The position numbers and the translations under genes are program-made. Below, piece by piece: positions 33,241-43,768 of a stretch of 58,112 nucleotides of DNA. The stretch lies in the NCBI GenBank assembly GCA_902558225.1, contig CACEDG010000005.1, positions 1 through 58,112 of the forward strand. The letters are read 5' to 3'. Every line of letters starts with the position of its first letter. Position 1 is the stretch's first letter. This stretch comes from an uncultured Pelagibacteraceae bacterium (lineage in GTDB: Bacteria; Pseudomonadota; Alphaproteobacteria; Pelagibacterales; Pelagibacteraceae). The notes under the pieces are model-generated. The model was not told where the DNA came from. It searched no databases and saw only the letters and a list, made by a program, of their open reading frames with translations.

Positions 33241-33831
33241 ATGAATTTCAAAAAATTTTATTTAATATTATTTGTTTTCACATTAAGTTTTACAAATGCT
33301 AATTCTATTGAGCCAGAGATTTTTGTTGAGACGACTATTAAAAAAGCAACAAGTATTCTCTCAAATAATAGTAGCAAAGAAAGTAAGATCAAACAGTTAA
33401 AAACTGTAGCAAAAGAAACTGTGGATATAAATGGCATAGGTCTTTATACATTAGGACCTGTGAGAAAATCTCTCGACACAACGCAAAAAGAAAAATATAT
33501 AAAATTGTTTGAACAATATTTTTTGAAGAGTTTTTCCAGTAGGTTAGTAGATTACACAAATCCAGATATAAGTATTTTAGGCAAAGAAAAATTAAGTGAA
33601 AATTATACAATAGTTAAAAGCCTATTAAGTGGAAATAATGAAAGACCAGAAGTTAAAATTGACTGGAGAATTTATACTAAAAACCCCGATAACCCTTTAA
33701 TCAGAGATTTAATTATTGAAGGCCTAAGTCTTGCAAGAACACAGAAAGAGGAATTTACGTCTATATTAAATTCCAATGATGGTAAAATTGATGTTTTATT
33801 CAAAACGTTAGAAGATTTCTCTAGTAATTAA
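33241..33831 (+). CDS. mlaC: MlaC/Ttg2D family phospholipid-transport substrate-binding protein
   Basis: Signal peptide; ETVDINGIGLYTLGPVRKSLDTTQKEKYIKLFEQYFLKSFSSRL typical of the MlaC family; next to mlaA. Confidence 0.85.
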   Translation: MNFKKFYLILFVFTLSFTNANSIEPEIFVETTIKKATSILSNNSSKESKIKQLKTVAKETVDINGIGLYTLGPVRKSLDTTQKEKYIKLFEQYFLKSFSSRLVDYTNPDISILGKEKLSENYTIVKSLLSGNNERPEVKIDWRIYTKNPDNPLIRDLIIEGLSLARTQKEEFTSILNSNDGKIDVLFKTLEDFSSN

Positions 33832-33845
33832 CAATTTCAAACTAT

Positions 33846-33922
33846 TGGTGGGCCCGCCAGGACTTGAACCTGGGACCAATACATTATGAGTGTACTGCTC
33901 TAACCAACTGAGCTACAGGCCC
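33846..33922 (-). tRNA. tRNA with CAT anticodon, probably tRNA-Ile2 (lysidine type); Met not excluded
   Basis: GGGCCTGTAGCTCAGTTGGTTAGAGCAGTACACTCATAATGTATTGGTCCCAGGTTCAAGTCCTGGCGGGCCCACCA cloverleaf; CCA encoded. Confidence 0.93.
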
Positions 33923-33982
33923 TAATAATTATAAGTTTTATATCATTTATTAAAAATTCTCAAATAAAGATAGATTTTAAAT

Positions 33983-34058
33983 TGGTGGGACATGATTGAA
34001 TCGAACAATCGACTTCTTGCATGTCAAGCAAGCACTCTAACCACTGAGCTAATGTCCC
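33983..34058 (-). tRNA. tRNA-Val(GAC), CCA encoded
   Basis: GGGACATTAGCTCAGTGGTTAGAGTGCTTGCTTGACATGCAAGAAGTCGATTGTTCGATTCAATCATGTCCCACCA; anticodon stem CTTGC/GCAAG, loop TTGACAT. Confidence 0.94.
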
Positions 34059-34064
34059 TTCAAA

Positions 34065-35891
34065 TTAACTTTCTAAGAAACTTTTTAATTGTTTGGATCT
34101 ACTTGGATGCTTTAATTTTCTCAGAGCTTTGGCTTCAATTTGTCTTATTCTTTCTCTCGTTACAGAGAATTGTAAACCTACTTCCTCTAAAGTGTGGTCA
34201 GTATTCATTCCCACACCAAACCTCATTCTCAAAACTCTTTCCTCTCTAGGAGTAAGTGTTGATAAAATCTTAGTTGTTGCCTCACCAAGGTTAGATTTAA
34301 TTGCTTGTTCAAGTGGTGCAAGAGCTTTCGTATCCTCAATAAAATCACCTAAACTACTATCTTCTTCATCGCCAACAGGTTTTTCTAGTGACACTGGCTC
34401 TTTAGAAATTTTTAAAACTTTCCTAACCTTATCAAGTGGCATTCTTAATTTTTTTGCTAATTCTTCAGGTGTCGCCTCTCTTCCAAATTCACTTAAAATT
34501 AATCTTTGAGTACGCACTATTTTGTTTATTGTTTCAATCATATGCACTGGAATTCTAATAGTTCTAGCTTGGTCAGCTATAGATCTAGTTATCGCTTGTC
34601 TTATCCACCAAGTAGCATATGTCGAAAATTTATAACCTCTTCGATACTCAAACTTATCAACTGCTTTCATAAGACCGATGTTACCCTCTTGAATTAAGTC
34701 TAAAAATTGTAGGCCTCTATTTGTATATTTTTTAGCAATTGATATTACTAATCTAAGGTTAGCCTCAACCATTTCTTTTTTAGCAATTCTTGACTCTTTT
34801 TCACCTTTTTGAATTCTGCTTACTAATTTCTTATAATCAGTAACAGACATTCCCAATTTATGACTAATTTCAACTAACCGTTCCCTTATATTTTTGAATT
34901 CGTCCTTGTTTTTTGAAAAAAATTGTTTCCAAACTGTATTGGTATCTAAAAATTTTTTTAAATTAGGGTTAATTTCATTTCCAACATAAAACTTAATAAA
35001 TTCATTTCTAGAAATTTTATTATTTATTGCAAGTCTTAAAAGGTTTCCTTCCAGAGAAATTATTTTTTTATTTTCAACGTAGTGTTTTTGAACCAATTCC
35101 TCGAGCACTGATGGAGATAACTGAAGAGATTTTATATTTTCTAAAACCTCATCAACAATTTTTTTATAACTTTTCTCTTTAGCAGTAGAAAAAGTTTGTG
35201 AATTTAAAATACAATTTAGCTTTTCTTTTTGGTACTTAATCAACTTATTATAATCTTTTGTTAAAGTATGGACTGTTTTTAACACTTTTGGCTTAATTTC
35301 TGTTTCCATAGCTGCCAATGTTGGATTAAAATCATCTTCACTTTCGTCACTCGAATTTTCATCTTTATCAATTTCTCCAGCATTTTTTTGTTTAGCACTA
35401 GGACCGGTAGTTTCGTCTTCCATATAATTAGTATCAATGTCAATTATCTCTCTAACCAAGATCTCATCAGATTGTAGTTTTTGATTCCACTCAAAAAATT
35501 GTTGAGCTGTTATTGGACTTTGAGACAATGCAATTAACATAACATCTTTTCCAGCTTCAATTCTTTTAGCAATAGCGATTTCACCTTCTCTACTGAGAAG
35601 CTCAACACCTCCCATTTCTCTTAAGTACATTCTTATCGGGTCATCACTTTTTTCAATTGTTTTACCCTCTTCTTTGGATGAATTTTCTTTCTTTCTTAAA
35701 ACTTTAAAATCTGATTTTTTTTCAACAAGTGTAATTTTTTCATCAAGAATGTGAATAAATGCTTGGGCGAGATTTTCACCAGAAAGATTTCTTTTGCCTA
35801 AAGATTTATTTAACTCTTCGTGAGTTATAAAACCTCTATGAGTGCCACGTTGCATCAACCGAGCGAAACTTTTTGTAATTATTCTTTCCAC
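34065..35891 (-). CDS. rpoD: RNA polymerase primary sigma factor RpoD (sigma70)
   Basis: [99 protein letters not shown]. Confidence 0.97.
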   Translation of the reverse strand: MERIITKSFARLMQRGTHRGFITHEELNKSLGKRNLSGENLAQAFIHILDEKITLVEKKSDFKVLRKKENSSKEEGKTIEKSDDPIRMYLREMGGVELLSREGEIAIAKRIEAGKDVMLIALSQSPITAQQFFEWNQKLQSDEILVREIIDIDTNYMEDETTGPSAKQKNAGEIDKDENSSDESEDDFNPTLAAMETEIKPKVLKTVHTLTKDYNKLIKYQKEKLNCILNSQTFSTAKEKSYKKIVDEVLENIKSLQLSPSVLEELVQKHYVENKKIISLEGNLLRLAINNKISRNEFIKFYVGNEINPNLKKFLDTNTVWKQFFSKNKDEFKNIRERLVEISHKLGMSVTDYKKLVSRIQKGEKESRIAKKEMVEANLRLVISIAKKYTNRGLQFLDLIQEGNIGLMKAVDKFEYRRGYKFSTYATWWIRQAITRSIADQARTIRIPVHMIETINKIVRTQRLILSEFGREATPEELAKKLRMPLDKVRKVLKISKEPVSLEKPVGDEEDSSLGDFIEDTKALAPLEQAIKSNLGEATTKILSTLTPREERVLRMRFGVGMNTDHTLEEVGLQFSVTRERIRQIEAKALRKLKHPSRSKQLKSFLES

Positions 35892-35957
35892 AGCTTATAA
35901 TTTGAAGAGTCTTATATAATGTCAAATTTTCAAAAATCCATTACTAATTTGGCTCTT

Positions 35958-37736
35958 TTAATTGAGATTTTGCTTTTTTTTTAGCTCTTTTAACTCATTA
36001 AATGTGGTCTCGCTCATATCAACTGAAAACTTCGATTCTAATTCTTGAATTCTAAACTCAAGATCATAATTCATTAAATCTCTTGAAATATCTTCTAATA
36101 ACTCAATAATTTTTTTATCGTCATTATTTTGATTTTTAAGAATATGTTTTATGGGTGCAAATTTATTTATTTTTTCTATCAATTGATTATCTAGTTTTAA
36201 ATCTTCAATTTCAATTTGTTCTCCAGATTTAAGTTTCTCAATTATAAGTTCAAATATTTTTTTATTAACTTCGGTAAATAGTTTTATATTCTCAACTAAA
36301 TGTAAGTTTACTTGTAACAAATTTAAATTACTCATTATTAAGTATAATAAAGAAAACTCTTTAAGTTCCACACCAGTTAATGACTGACTATCATTATAGT
36401 GCTTTTTGGTTGAAGCAAGGGATTTTGTTTCTTTAACGAAAAACTTTTTCTTATTTTGATTTGAAAAAGGTGTTAATTCAGCAATTTTTTCTAAAAAAAA
36501 CTCTGACACATATTTTTTTATCAAATTATCTTTAATTGTATTAGCAATACTTTTTAATTTTTTTTCAAAAATTGCTAAAGAGGAAGGATTGTTTTTTGTT
36601 TGTTTTTTATAATGACTAAAAATAAATTGGTGAATAGATATCTTATTTTGTTTCGTAAAGTTAATGAAATTGGTTTTTCCATTTTTATTTACATAACTGT
36701 CTGGGTCTTCCTTATCTGGTAAAAATAAGAATGAAATTTGTTTTTCAGGTTTTAATTCTTTAATAGAATTCTCAGCTGCTCTTAAAGCTGCTTTGTATCC
36801 ACTTTCATCACCATCAAAACAAATAATAATATCATCAAAAAATTGGTTAAGAATTAAAATTTGTTTGTCTGTCAATGAAGTGCCCAAATTTGCAACTGCA
36901 TTATCGACTCCATTTTTGCTTAAGCCGACTACATCCATATAACCTTCTACTAAATAAATATGATCTATCTTATTAGAAAGTTTTCTTGCTAAGTCTAAGT
37001 TATATAAATTTGATCCCTTTCTAAAAAAATTTGTTTCAGGGGAATTAATATATTTGGCCAGATATTCAAGATTTTCAATTATTCTTCCACCTAATGCTAT
37101 TGGTTGACCTGAAATGTTATTAATCGGAAAAATTAATCTACCTCTAAATCTTTCAACATATATTTTCTTTTTTTCATCTAAGTAAAATAAACCAGTTTCA
37201 ACTAAAGTTTGCTCACTAAAATTCTTTTTTAATTTATCAAAGAAATTTGGGTTTTTTTCTATGTATCCAATTTTAAATTTTTTTACTTCCTCTTTAGTTA
37301 GTGATCTATTTTTTAAATAGTCCCTTACAAAAGAATATGTTTCATTTTTTAATAATTCATCATGATAAAAGTCTACATATTGGCTAAAGATTAATTTATA
37401 CTCTTGCCACCTTTTTTCTCTTTCCTCATCTTTTTTTGAAAACATATAAGGCTGCATACCAGCTAATTGGGCTAAATACTTTACTGCCTCTCCAAATTTT
37501 AGATTTTGCGTCTTCATAACAAAATCAAAAATGTTTCCATGCTCTGATGTTGCGAAACAATGGTAAAATTCTTTTTCATCATTAACCGTAAACGATGGCG
37601 TTTTTTCGTTTTTAAATGGAGATAAACCAACAAACTCTTTCCCTCTTTTTTTTAGAGAAACTGCTTTTGACACAACAGTTGATACCTTTAACCGTGTCTT
37701 AATTTCATCTAGATACTCTTTTGGATATTTCATCAT
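35958..37736 (-). CDS. dnaG: DNA primase DnaG
   Basis: EKTPSFTVNDEKEFYHCF, FRGRLIFPINNISGQPIALGGRII, LVEGYMDVVGLSKNGVDNAVANLGTSLTDKQ (TOPRIM), CFDGDESGYKAALRA. Confidence 0.96.
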   Translation of the reverse strand: MMKYPKEYLDEIKTRLKVSTVVSKAVSLKKRGKEFVGLSPFKNEKTPSFTVNDEKEFYHCFATSEHGNIFDFVMKTQNLKFGEAVKYLAQLAGMQPYMFSKKDEEREKRWQEYKLIFSQYVDFYHDELLKNETYSFVRDYLKNRSLTKEEVKKFKIGYIEKNPNFFDKLKKNFSEQTLVETGLFYLDEKKKIYVERFRGRLIFPINNISGQPIALGGRIIENLEYLAKYINSPETNFFRKGSNLYNLDLARKLSNKIDHIYLVEGYMDVVGLSKNGVDNAVANLGTSLTDKQILILNQFFDDIIICFDGDESGYKAALRAAENSIKELKPEKQISFLFLPDKEDPDSYVNKNGKTNFINFTKQNKISIHQFIFSHYKKQTKNNPSSLAIFEKKLKSIANTIKDNLIKKYVSEFFLEKIAELTPFSNQNKKKFFVKETKSLASTKKHYNDSQSLTGVELKEFSLLYLIMSNLNLLQVNLHLVENIKLFTEVNKKIFELIIEKLKSGEQIEIEDLKLDNQLIEKINKFAPIKHILKNQNNDDKKIIELLEDISRDLMNYDLEFRIQELESKFSVDMSETTFNELKELKKKQNLN

Positions 37737-38194
37737 TTGTTCAATAAATTTCTAATCATTGGACCAGCTTTAGCAAAATCAATTTCATCTGAATGAGTTT
37801 TTTTCAACTCACCCATTACTTTACCCATGTCTTTGATTGAGCTGGCACCCAATTTACTAATCAACTCAGCACAAATTTTTTTAGTTTCTTCTTCTCCAAG
37901 TTGCTTAGGAAGAAAACTAACTAAAATATCATATTCATTTTGCTCAACTTCTAACAAATCCGCTCGGTTATTTTTTTTGTAAATCTCAATTGATTCGGCT
38001 CTTTGTTTAACCATTTTTTTAAAAAGTTTCTTAATATCATCGTCATCTGTATCTTTTTTGTTAGGTCCAGATCGGTTTGCAATTTCTAAATCCTTTATGG
38101 AAGAAAGTATTAACCTATAGGTTGATATTTTATTTTTATCTTTTGACTTAAGAGCAGTTTTATATTCATTTTCAATTGTATCTTTTAAAGACAT
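37733..38194 (-). CDS. GatB/YqeY domain protein
   Basis: LKDTIENEYKTALKSKDKNKISTYRLILSSIKDLE, YDILVSFLPKQLGEEETKKIC, DMGKVMGELKK. Confidence 0.9.
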   Translation of the reverse strand: MSLKDTIENEYKTALKSKDKNKISTYRLILSSIKDLEIANRSGPNKKDTDDDDIKKLFKKMVKQRAESIEIYKKNNRADLLEVEQNEYDILVSFLPKQLGEEETKKICAELISKLGASSIKDMGKVMGELKKTHSDEIDFAKAGPMIRNLLNK

Positions 38195-38319
38195 AACTTT
38201 TAATCTACTGCAAAGAAATAATTCTTCAAAAGAAAAATTGTTTTTTTACAATTTTATAATACATCTTGGTTGCACTAATAAAGCAATTATTGTATTAACC
38301 TTTAACTTATGAGTTGTAA

Positions 38320-39513
38320 TTGACTAAAAAAGTAAAAAAAACAAACTCAAAAAAATCACAATTTCACACAGGTATTTTAGTTCTTGAAAATAGAAAAATT
38401 TTTAAAGGGATTGGTATAGGCTATCAGGGCGAAGCTACTGGTGAGGTCTGCTTCAATACTTCTTTAACTGGTTATCAAGAGATAATTTCTGATCCATCTT
38501 ATGCAGGCCAAATAATTAATTTTACTTTCCCACATATTGGGAATGTCGGAACCAATAAAGAAGATGTTGAGTCTGACAAAATTTGGGCAAGAGGTGTAAT
38601 ATTTAATACTGAAATAACGTCTCCCTCAAATTATAGAGCATTTTTGCATCTAGATGCCTGGCTCAAAAAAAATAAAATTGTTGGAATTACTGGACTAGAT
38701 ACGAGAAGTCTAACAAATTTTATTAGAGATAAGGGAGCACCTAAAGGAACAATTTCATACTCAAAAAATAAAAAATTTAATATAAATAAACTAACAAACT
38801 CGACTATTAAATGGAGTGGATTAAAAAATCTTGACCTTGCAGAAACGGTAACGACTTCAAAAAACTATATTTGGAAAGGCCTTAAAACTTGGAAAAAAGA
38901 AACAGGATACGAAAAGAATAAAAAAAATTCTTTTCATATTGTTGCAATTGATTATGGAATTAAAAAAAATATTCTAAGATATTTTTCAGATTTCAAATGT
39001 AAAGTAACTGTTGTTTCTTGCAAAACCTCTGCGGAAAAAATATTAGATCTTAAACCACATGGAGTTTTTTTATCCAATGGTCCTGGTGATCCAGCAGCAA
39101 CAGGAAAATATGCAATAAAAATACTAAATAAATTAATTAAAGAAAATCTCCCTATATTTGGAATATGTTTAGGTCATCAAATTCTAGCGCTAGCTTTGGG
39201 TGCGAAGACAAAAAAAATGAAACTGGGGCACAGAGGTGCAAACCATCCTGTCAAAAATTTAGTTCATGATAAAGTTGAAATCACCAGTCAAAATCATGGT
39301 TTTGTAGTGGTTGAAGAAAATTTACCAAAAAAAATTGAAATTACTCATAAATCTCTATTTGATAATTCCATCGAAGGAATAAAATTAAAAAATAAACCAG
39401 TATTTTCAGTTCAATATCATCCAGAGTCAAACCCTGGGCCTCAAGATAGTGTGTACTTATTTCAAGAGTTTATAAACAACATAAAAAAAAATGCCAAAAA
39501 GAAGAGATATTAA
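38320..39513 (+). CDS. carA: Carbamoyl-phosphate synthase small subunit
   Basis: [80 protein letters not shown] start. Confidence 0.97.
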   Translation: MTKKVKKTNSKKSQFHTGILVLENRKIFKGIGIGYQGEATGEVCFNTSLTGYQEIISDPSYAGQIINFTFPHIGNVGTNKEDVESDKIWARGVIFNTEITSPSNYRAFLHLDAWLKKNKIVGITGLDTRSLTNFIRDKGAPKGTISYSKNKKFNINKLTNSTIKWSGLKNLDLAETVTTSKNYIWKGLKTWKKETGYEKNKKNSFHIVAIDYGIKKNILRYFSDFKCKVTVVSCKTSAEKILDLKPHGVFLSNGPGDPAATGKYAIKILNKLIKENLPIFGICLGHQILALALGAKTKKMKLGHRGANHPVKNLVHDKVEITSQNHGFVVVEENLPKKIEITHKSLFDNSIEGIKLKNKPVFSVQYHPESNPGPQDSVYLFQEFINNIKKNAKKKRY

Positions 39514-42500
39514 AAAAATATTAGTTGTGGGAGCTGGACCTATAATAATTGGCCAAGCATGTGAGTTTGATTATTCAGGTACTCAAGCTTGTAAAGCTTT
39601 AAAAGATGAGGGTTACAAAGTAATTTTGATTAACTCAAATCCTGCAACTATAATGACTGATCCTGATGTTGCAGATAAAACCTATATAGAACCAATAACA
39701 TTAGAAGTTTTAGAAAAAATTGTAAAAAAAGAAAGACCAGATGCAATTCTACCAACTATGGGTGGTCAAACTGCTCTCAATCTTGCAATGGAAGCTGAGA
39801 AAAAGGGAATTTTAGAAAAATATAAAATTGAACTTATAGGAGCAAACTCTAAAGCAATTGCAAATGCTGAGGATAGAAAGAAGTTTAGAAAAAATATGAT
39901 CGATATTGGTCTAGATTTACCTAAATCTGAAATAATTAATAATATCAAACAAGCATCTAGAGTTTTAAAAAAGATTGGTCTTCCTGCTATTATAAGACCT
40001 GCATTTACACTTGGGGGTCTTGGTGGTGGTATAGCAAAAAATAAAAAAGATTACCAAAAGATTGTTAAAAATGGACTTTATGAGTCTCCAGTTAGCCAAG
40101 TATTAGTTGAAGAATGTCTGGAGGGCTGGAAAGAATTTGAGATGGAAGTTGTAAGAGATAAAAAAGATAACTGCATTATTATTTGCTCGATTGAAAATAT
40201 TGATCCTATGGGAATTCATACCGGGGATTCGGTAACAATCGCCCCAGCACTTACTTTGACAGATAAAGAATATCAAGTAATGAGAAATGCTTCTATTGCA
40301 TGTTTAAAAAAAATTGGAGTTGAGACTGGTGGATCAAATGTTCAATTTGCCATTAATCCAAAAAATGGGCGAATGGTGATAATTGAGATGAATCCTAGAG
40401 TATCAAGATCATCTGCTCTTGCATCAAAGGCAACTGGGTTTCCTATCGCAAAAGTTGCTGCTAAACTCGCAATTGGTTACACATTAGATGAGTTAAAAAA
40501 TGAAATTACTAAAGTAACACCTGCTTCTTTTGAACCTAGTATTGATTATGTTGTCACGAAAATTCCAAGATTTACATTTGAAAAATTCTCAACTTCTCCG
40601 GCCACTTTGGGTACTTCTATGAAATCGGTTGGTGAAGCTATGGCTATAGGAAGGAACTTTAAAGAGTCTTTTCAGAAAGCGCTAGTCTCTTTAGAAACAG
40701 GTTTTTCAGGGTTAGATAGAATATTTAATTTAAATAAAAATCAGATAGAAAAAAAGCTTAGAGAAAATATACCTAATAAACTTTTACTCGTTGCTGAAGC
40801 AATAAGAAAAAAAATAAGTTTAAAAAGAATTTTTAACCTATCAAGAATTGATCCCTGGTTTCTTGAGCAAATTAAAGAAATAGTAGATAGTGAAAATAAA
40901 ATTAAAAATAGAGGCCTACCAAAAAGTTTTGATGAATTTAACAAGATCAAATCAATAGGTTTCTCTGACAAAAAATTAGCTGAATTATCAAATTTATCTG
41001 AAGATGTTGTAAGAAGAAAAAGAACTGCCCTTAAAATTCTACCAGTATTTAAAAAAGTTGATACTTGTGCAGCTGAATTTAAATCTTTCACACCTTATAT
41101 GTACTCAACATATCAACGAAATTTCTCCATAAATTCAGAATGTGAAGCTGATCCATCTGCAAAAAGAAAAATTATTATTTTGGGAGGGGGTCCTAACAGA
41201 ATAGGTCAAGGAATAGAATTTGACTACTGCTGTTGTCAAGCAAGTTTTTCATTAAAAGAAGTTGGATTTGAAACAATTATGGTTAATTGCAATCCTGAAA
41301 CAGTTTCAACAGATTATGATACTAGTGACCGACTATATTTTGAACCTCTAAAAGAGGAATATGTTTTCAATATAATTAAGAAAGAAAAAGAAAAAGGAAA
41401 TTTGGTTGGAATAATTGCACAGTTCGGTGGTCAAACTCCAATAAAACTCGCGAAATTTTTACATAACAACAAACTTCCAATTTTAGGAACACAGTACGCA
41501 TCGATTGATTTAGCTGAAGATAGAGATAGATTTAGAAATTTACTTTACAAGTTAAAACTTAAACAGGCTGAGAGTGGAATTGCAAAAACAGTAAAGGAAG
41601 CAATTAAAATTGCTGAGAATATTGGTCTACCATTAATAGTCAGACCATCTTATGTTTTAGGTGGTAGAGCAATGGAGATTGTTTATGAGAAAAGTCAACT
41701 AAGAAACTTTGTTGATGAAGCATTTAGAGTTGCAGAGGAAAATCCAATTTTAATTGATAAGTTTATTGATCACGCAATGGAAGTTGATGTTGATGCAATA
41801 TCAGATGGAAAACAAGTTCATATAGCTGGTATAATGCAACATATTGAAGAGGCAGGTATTCACTCTGGAGACTCGGCTTGCAGTCTTCCTCCAGTTTCGA
41901 TTAAACCTTATTTGATTAAAAAAATTGAAAATCAAACCAAAAAACTAGCATTAGCATTAAATGTAAAGGGTTTTATGAATATACAATTTGCGATAAAGAA
42001 AGATGAAATTTTTGTAATTGAAGTAAACCCTAGGGCAAGTAGAACTGTGCCTTTCGTTTCAAAAGCAAAAGGTCTTCCTTTTGCTAAAATTGCATCAAGA
42101 GTAATGGCTGGTGAAAAATTATCAAAATTTGATTTAAAAGATAAATCTAAAGGCATGTATGCTGTTAAAGAAGCTGTATTTCCTTTTAATAAATTTCCAA
42201 ATAGTGACTTACTTTTAGGTCCTGAGATGAAATCTACTGGTGAAGTGATGGGTTTTGATAAAAATTTTGGTATGGCATTTGCTAAAAGTCAAATAGCCTC
42301 AGCAAATTCCTTACCAACAAATGGTCTTGCTTTTATATCACTAAAAGACTCTCACAAAGATGAAGGTATTGATCTTGCAAAAAAATTAATAAAGTTAAGT
42401 TTTAAACTTTGTGCAACTAAAGGTACAGCTGAATATATAAAAAAACATGGAATTAACTGTAGTATAATTAATAAAGTAAGTAGTGGATCACCTCATATTG

Positions 42501-42718
42501 TTGACGTTTTGAATTCAAAAAAAATTTCATTAGTAATTAACACTGGTGGTGGCAATAGTGAACATAGACTTAATGATGCAATAGCGTTGAGAAGAGCAAC
42601 TCTTAAAAACAAAGTTCCATATTGTACAAACATGTCTACAGCGCTAGCATGTATTGAAGGGATTAAATCCCTTAAAACAAAAAAATTAGAAGTTAAGGCA
42701 CTTCAAGAGAAAAATTAG
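39491..42718 (+). CDS. carB: Carbamoyl-phosphate synthase large subunit
   Basis: [34 protein letters not shown], duplicated ATP-grasp halves, [36 protein letters not shown]; 1075 aa. Confidence 0.98.
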   Translation: MPKRRDIKKILVVGAGPIIIGQACEFDYSGTQACKALKDEGYKVILINSNPATIMTDPDVADKTYIEPITLEVLEKIVKKERPDAILPTMGGQTALNLAMEAEKKGILEKYKIELIGANSKAIANAEDRKKFRKNMIDIGLDLPKSEIINNIKQASRVLKKIGLPAIIRPAFTLGGLGGGIAKNKKDYQKIVKNGLYESPVSQVLVEECLEGWKEFEMEVVRDKKDNCIIICSIENIDPMGIHTGDSVTIAPALTLTDKEYQVMRNASIACLKKIGVETGGSNVQFAINPKNGRMVIIEMNPRVSRSSALASKATGFPIAKVAAKLAIGYTLDELKNEITKVTPASFEPSIDYVVTKIPRFTFEKFSTSPATLGTSMKSVGEAMAIGRNFKESFQKALVSLETGFSGLDRIFNLNKNQIEKKLRENIPNKLLLVAEAIRKKISLKRIFNLSRIDPWFLEQIKEIVDSENKIKNRGLPKSFDEFNKIKSIGFSDKKLAELSNLSEDVVRRKRTALKILPVFKKVDTCAAEFKSFTPYMYSTYQRNFSINSECEADPSAKRKIIILGGGPNRIGQGIEFDYCCCQASFSLKEVGFETIMVNCNPETVSTDYDTSDRLYFEPLKEEYVFNIIKKEKEKGNLVGIIAQFGGQTPIKLAKFLHNNKLPILGTQYASIDLAEDRDRFRNLLYKLKLKQAESGIAKTVKEAIKIAENIGLPLIVRPSYVLGGRAMEIVYEKSQLRNFVDEAFRVAEENPILIDKFIDHAMEVDVDAISDGKQVHIAGIMQHIEEAGIHSGDSACSLPPVSIKPYLIKKIENQTKKLALALNVKGFMNIQFAIKKDEIFVIEVNPRASRTVPFVSKAKGLPFAKIASRVMAGEKLSKFDLKDKSKGMYAVKEAVFPFNKFPNSDLLLGPEMKSTGEVMGFDKNFGMAFAKSQIASANSLPTNGLAFISLKDSHKDEGIDLAKKLIKLSFKLCATKGTAEYIKKHGINCSIINKVSSGSPHIVDVLNSKKISLVINTGGGNSEHRLNDAIALRRATLKNKVPYCTNMSTALACIEGIKSLKTKKLEVKALQEKN

Positions 42719-42747
42719 ATTTCAATTAAAAGTTGAAATTTTTTTTA
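42719..42747 (+). terminator. Intrinsic terminator of carAB
   Basis: ATTTCAA ttaaaag TTGAAAT followed by a T tract, immediately after the carB stop. Confidence 0.75.
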
Positions 42748-42804
42748 ATTACACCTAATATTTCATAAATTTCAAACATTAAAAAAACCCAAAATGATAC
42801 AAAT

Positions 42805-42855
42805 CATAATTGCAAAAATTAAAAAAAATTTAGAAAATCTAATTTGCAATTATGA
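42805..42855 (+). promoter_or_regulatory. Candidate 5' leader hairpin covering the start codon of ORF 42852-43097
   Basis: 13-nt perfect inverted repeat TCATAATTGCAAA (42804-42816) / TTTGCAATTATGA (42843-42855); inner TTAGA-aaa-TCTAA. Confidence 0.5.
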
Positions 42856-43097
42856 GTTCAGAAATTCATCAATATATCGAAACTGCGATTGATAGTAAAA
42901 AAAATTTGTTAAACGCAGAAATTATAGATTTTCCTAATGATTACGAAAAAAACAATAAGACAAATCTAGTTTTAAATTCTAATACATTTTGGAAAATCAC
43001 AGATAAATCAAATAATGATCAACTAAAAGCAGTAACTGGTATCTGTTTCGTTTTAGCTATATTGACAATAACAGGTTTATACTCAAATTTTCTTTAA
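42852..43097 (+). CDS. Small hypothetical protein with a C-terminal transmembrane segment
   Basis: 81-aa ORF MSSEIHQYIETAIDSKKNLLNAEIIDFPND...AVTGICFVLAILTITGLYSNFL; tail-anchored-like topology; no family recognised. Confidence 0.6.
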   Translation: MSSEIHQYIETAIDSKKNLLNAEIIDFPNDYEKNNKTNLVLNSNTFWKITDKSNNDQLKAVTGICFVLAILTITGLYSNFL

Positions 43098-43105
43098 GAA
43101 TTTTA

Positions 43106-43768
43106 CTATTTTACTTTCCAATCTGTTTTGAAAGTAACATAATTGACTTGTAAACATCTTCTTTCATTAACAATTTTTTTTTTTTCCATTCCATGCCATG
43201 TGTTTGGGCCACTGGTAAAAAAATAACCAGAATTATGCTTATATGGAACTGTTTTAACCTTTTCTAATTTTTGGTTATAAAAGTCCGTGCCTAAATCTTC
43301 AGATTCATTCTTATTATTTACAAAAATAAGTCCTGACATTAATTTTTCTTTGATATCACAATGAGGTTTAAGCCAAAATCCCTCTCTGTCACATATTACC
43401 TCTACTCTAACGAATGAATTTGATAAATCTTTGTTAATCATCTTAGAGATTGTTTGATGGGTTTCTTGAGATTGAAGTTCATTTATAAATTTAACAAGAT
43501 TAGGAAATTGAGATGCGTTTTCTTTTGATACAAAACATCTAAATTTTATTGCTTTCCCACCTGATGCTATTCCTTTTCTAAACTCAGCTCCTCCACCATC
43601 AATTGCTCTCGTACCATCGTATGCTAAATTATGTTTACTTACATCTGGAATATCTGCTTTAATAATTTCTTCGATTGCACCTTCTGTTAAAGGATTATTA
43701 TACTCCCAATGATCAAATGGAATTTCATATTTTTTTGATTCATTTTTAATTGAATTAAGAAAAGTCAT
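43106..43768 (-). CDS. 2OG-Fe(II) oxygenase-like protein
   Basis: HxD-type WLKPHCDIKEKLMSGLIFVNN and distal NTWHGMEKKKIVNERRCLQVNYV. Confidence 0.7.
   Translation of the reverse strand: MTFLNSIKNESKKYEIPFDHWEYNNPLTEGAIEEIIKADIPDVSKHNLAYDGTRAIDGGGAEFRKGIASGGKAIKFRCFVSKENASQFPNLVKFINELQSQETHQTISKMINKDLSNSFVRVEVICDREGFWLKPHCDIKEKLMSGLIFVNNKNESEDLGTDFYNQKLEKVKTVPYKHNSGYFFTSGPNTWHGMEKKKIVNERRCLQVNYVTFKTDWKVK

Noticed and set aside
33992-34249. 85-aa + strand ORF spanning tRNA-Val and the rpoD 3' end
   Set aside because: Overlaps a confident tRNA and conserved rpoD C-terminus on the opposite strand.
34093-34509. 138-aa + strand ORF antisense to rpoD regions 3/4
   Set aside because: Antisense to conserved sigma70 sequence, no recognisable motif.
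38234-38255. AAAATTGT-tttttt-ACAATTTT inverted repeat between yqeY and carA
   Set aside because: Only 8 bp and AT-only except one pair; could be a terminator-like or operator dyad, but not distinguishable from background at this base composition.
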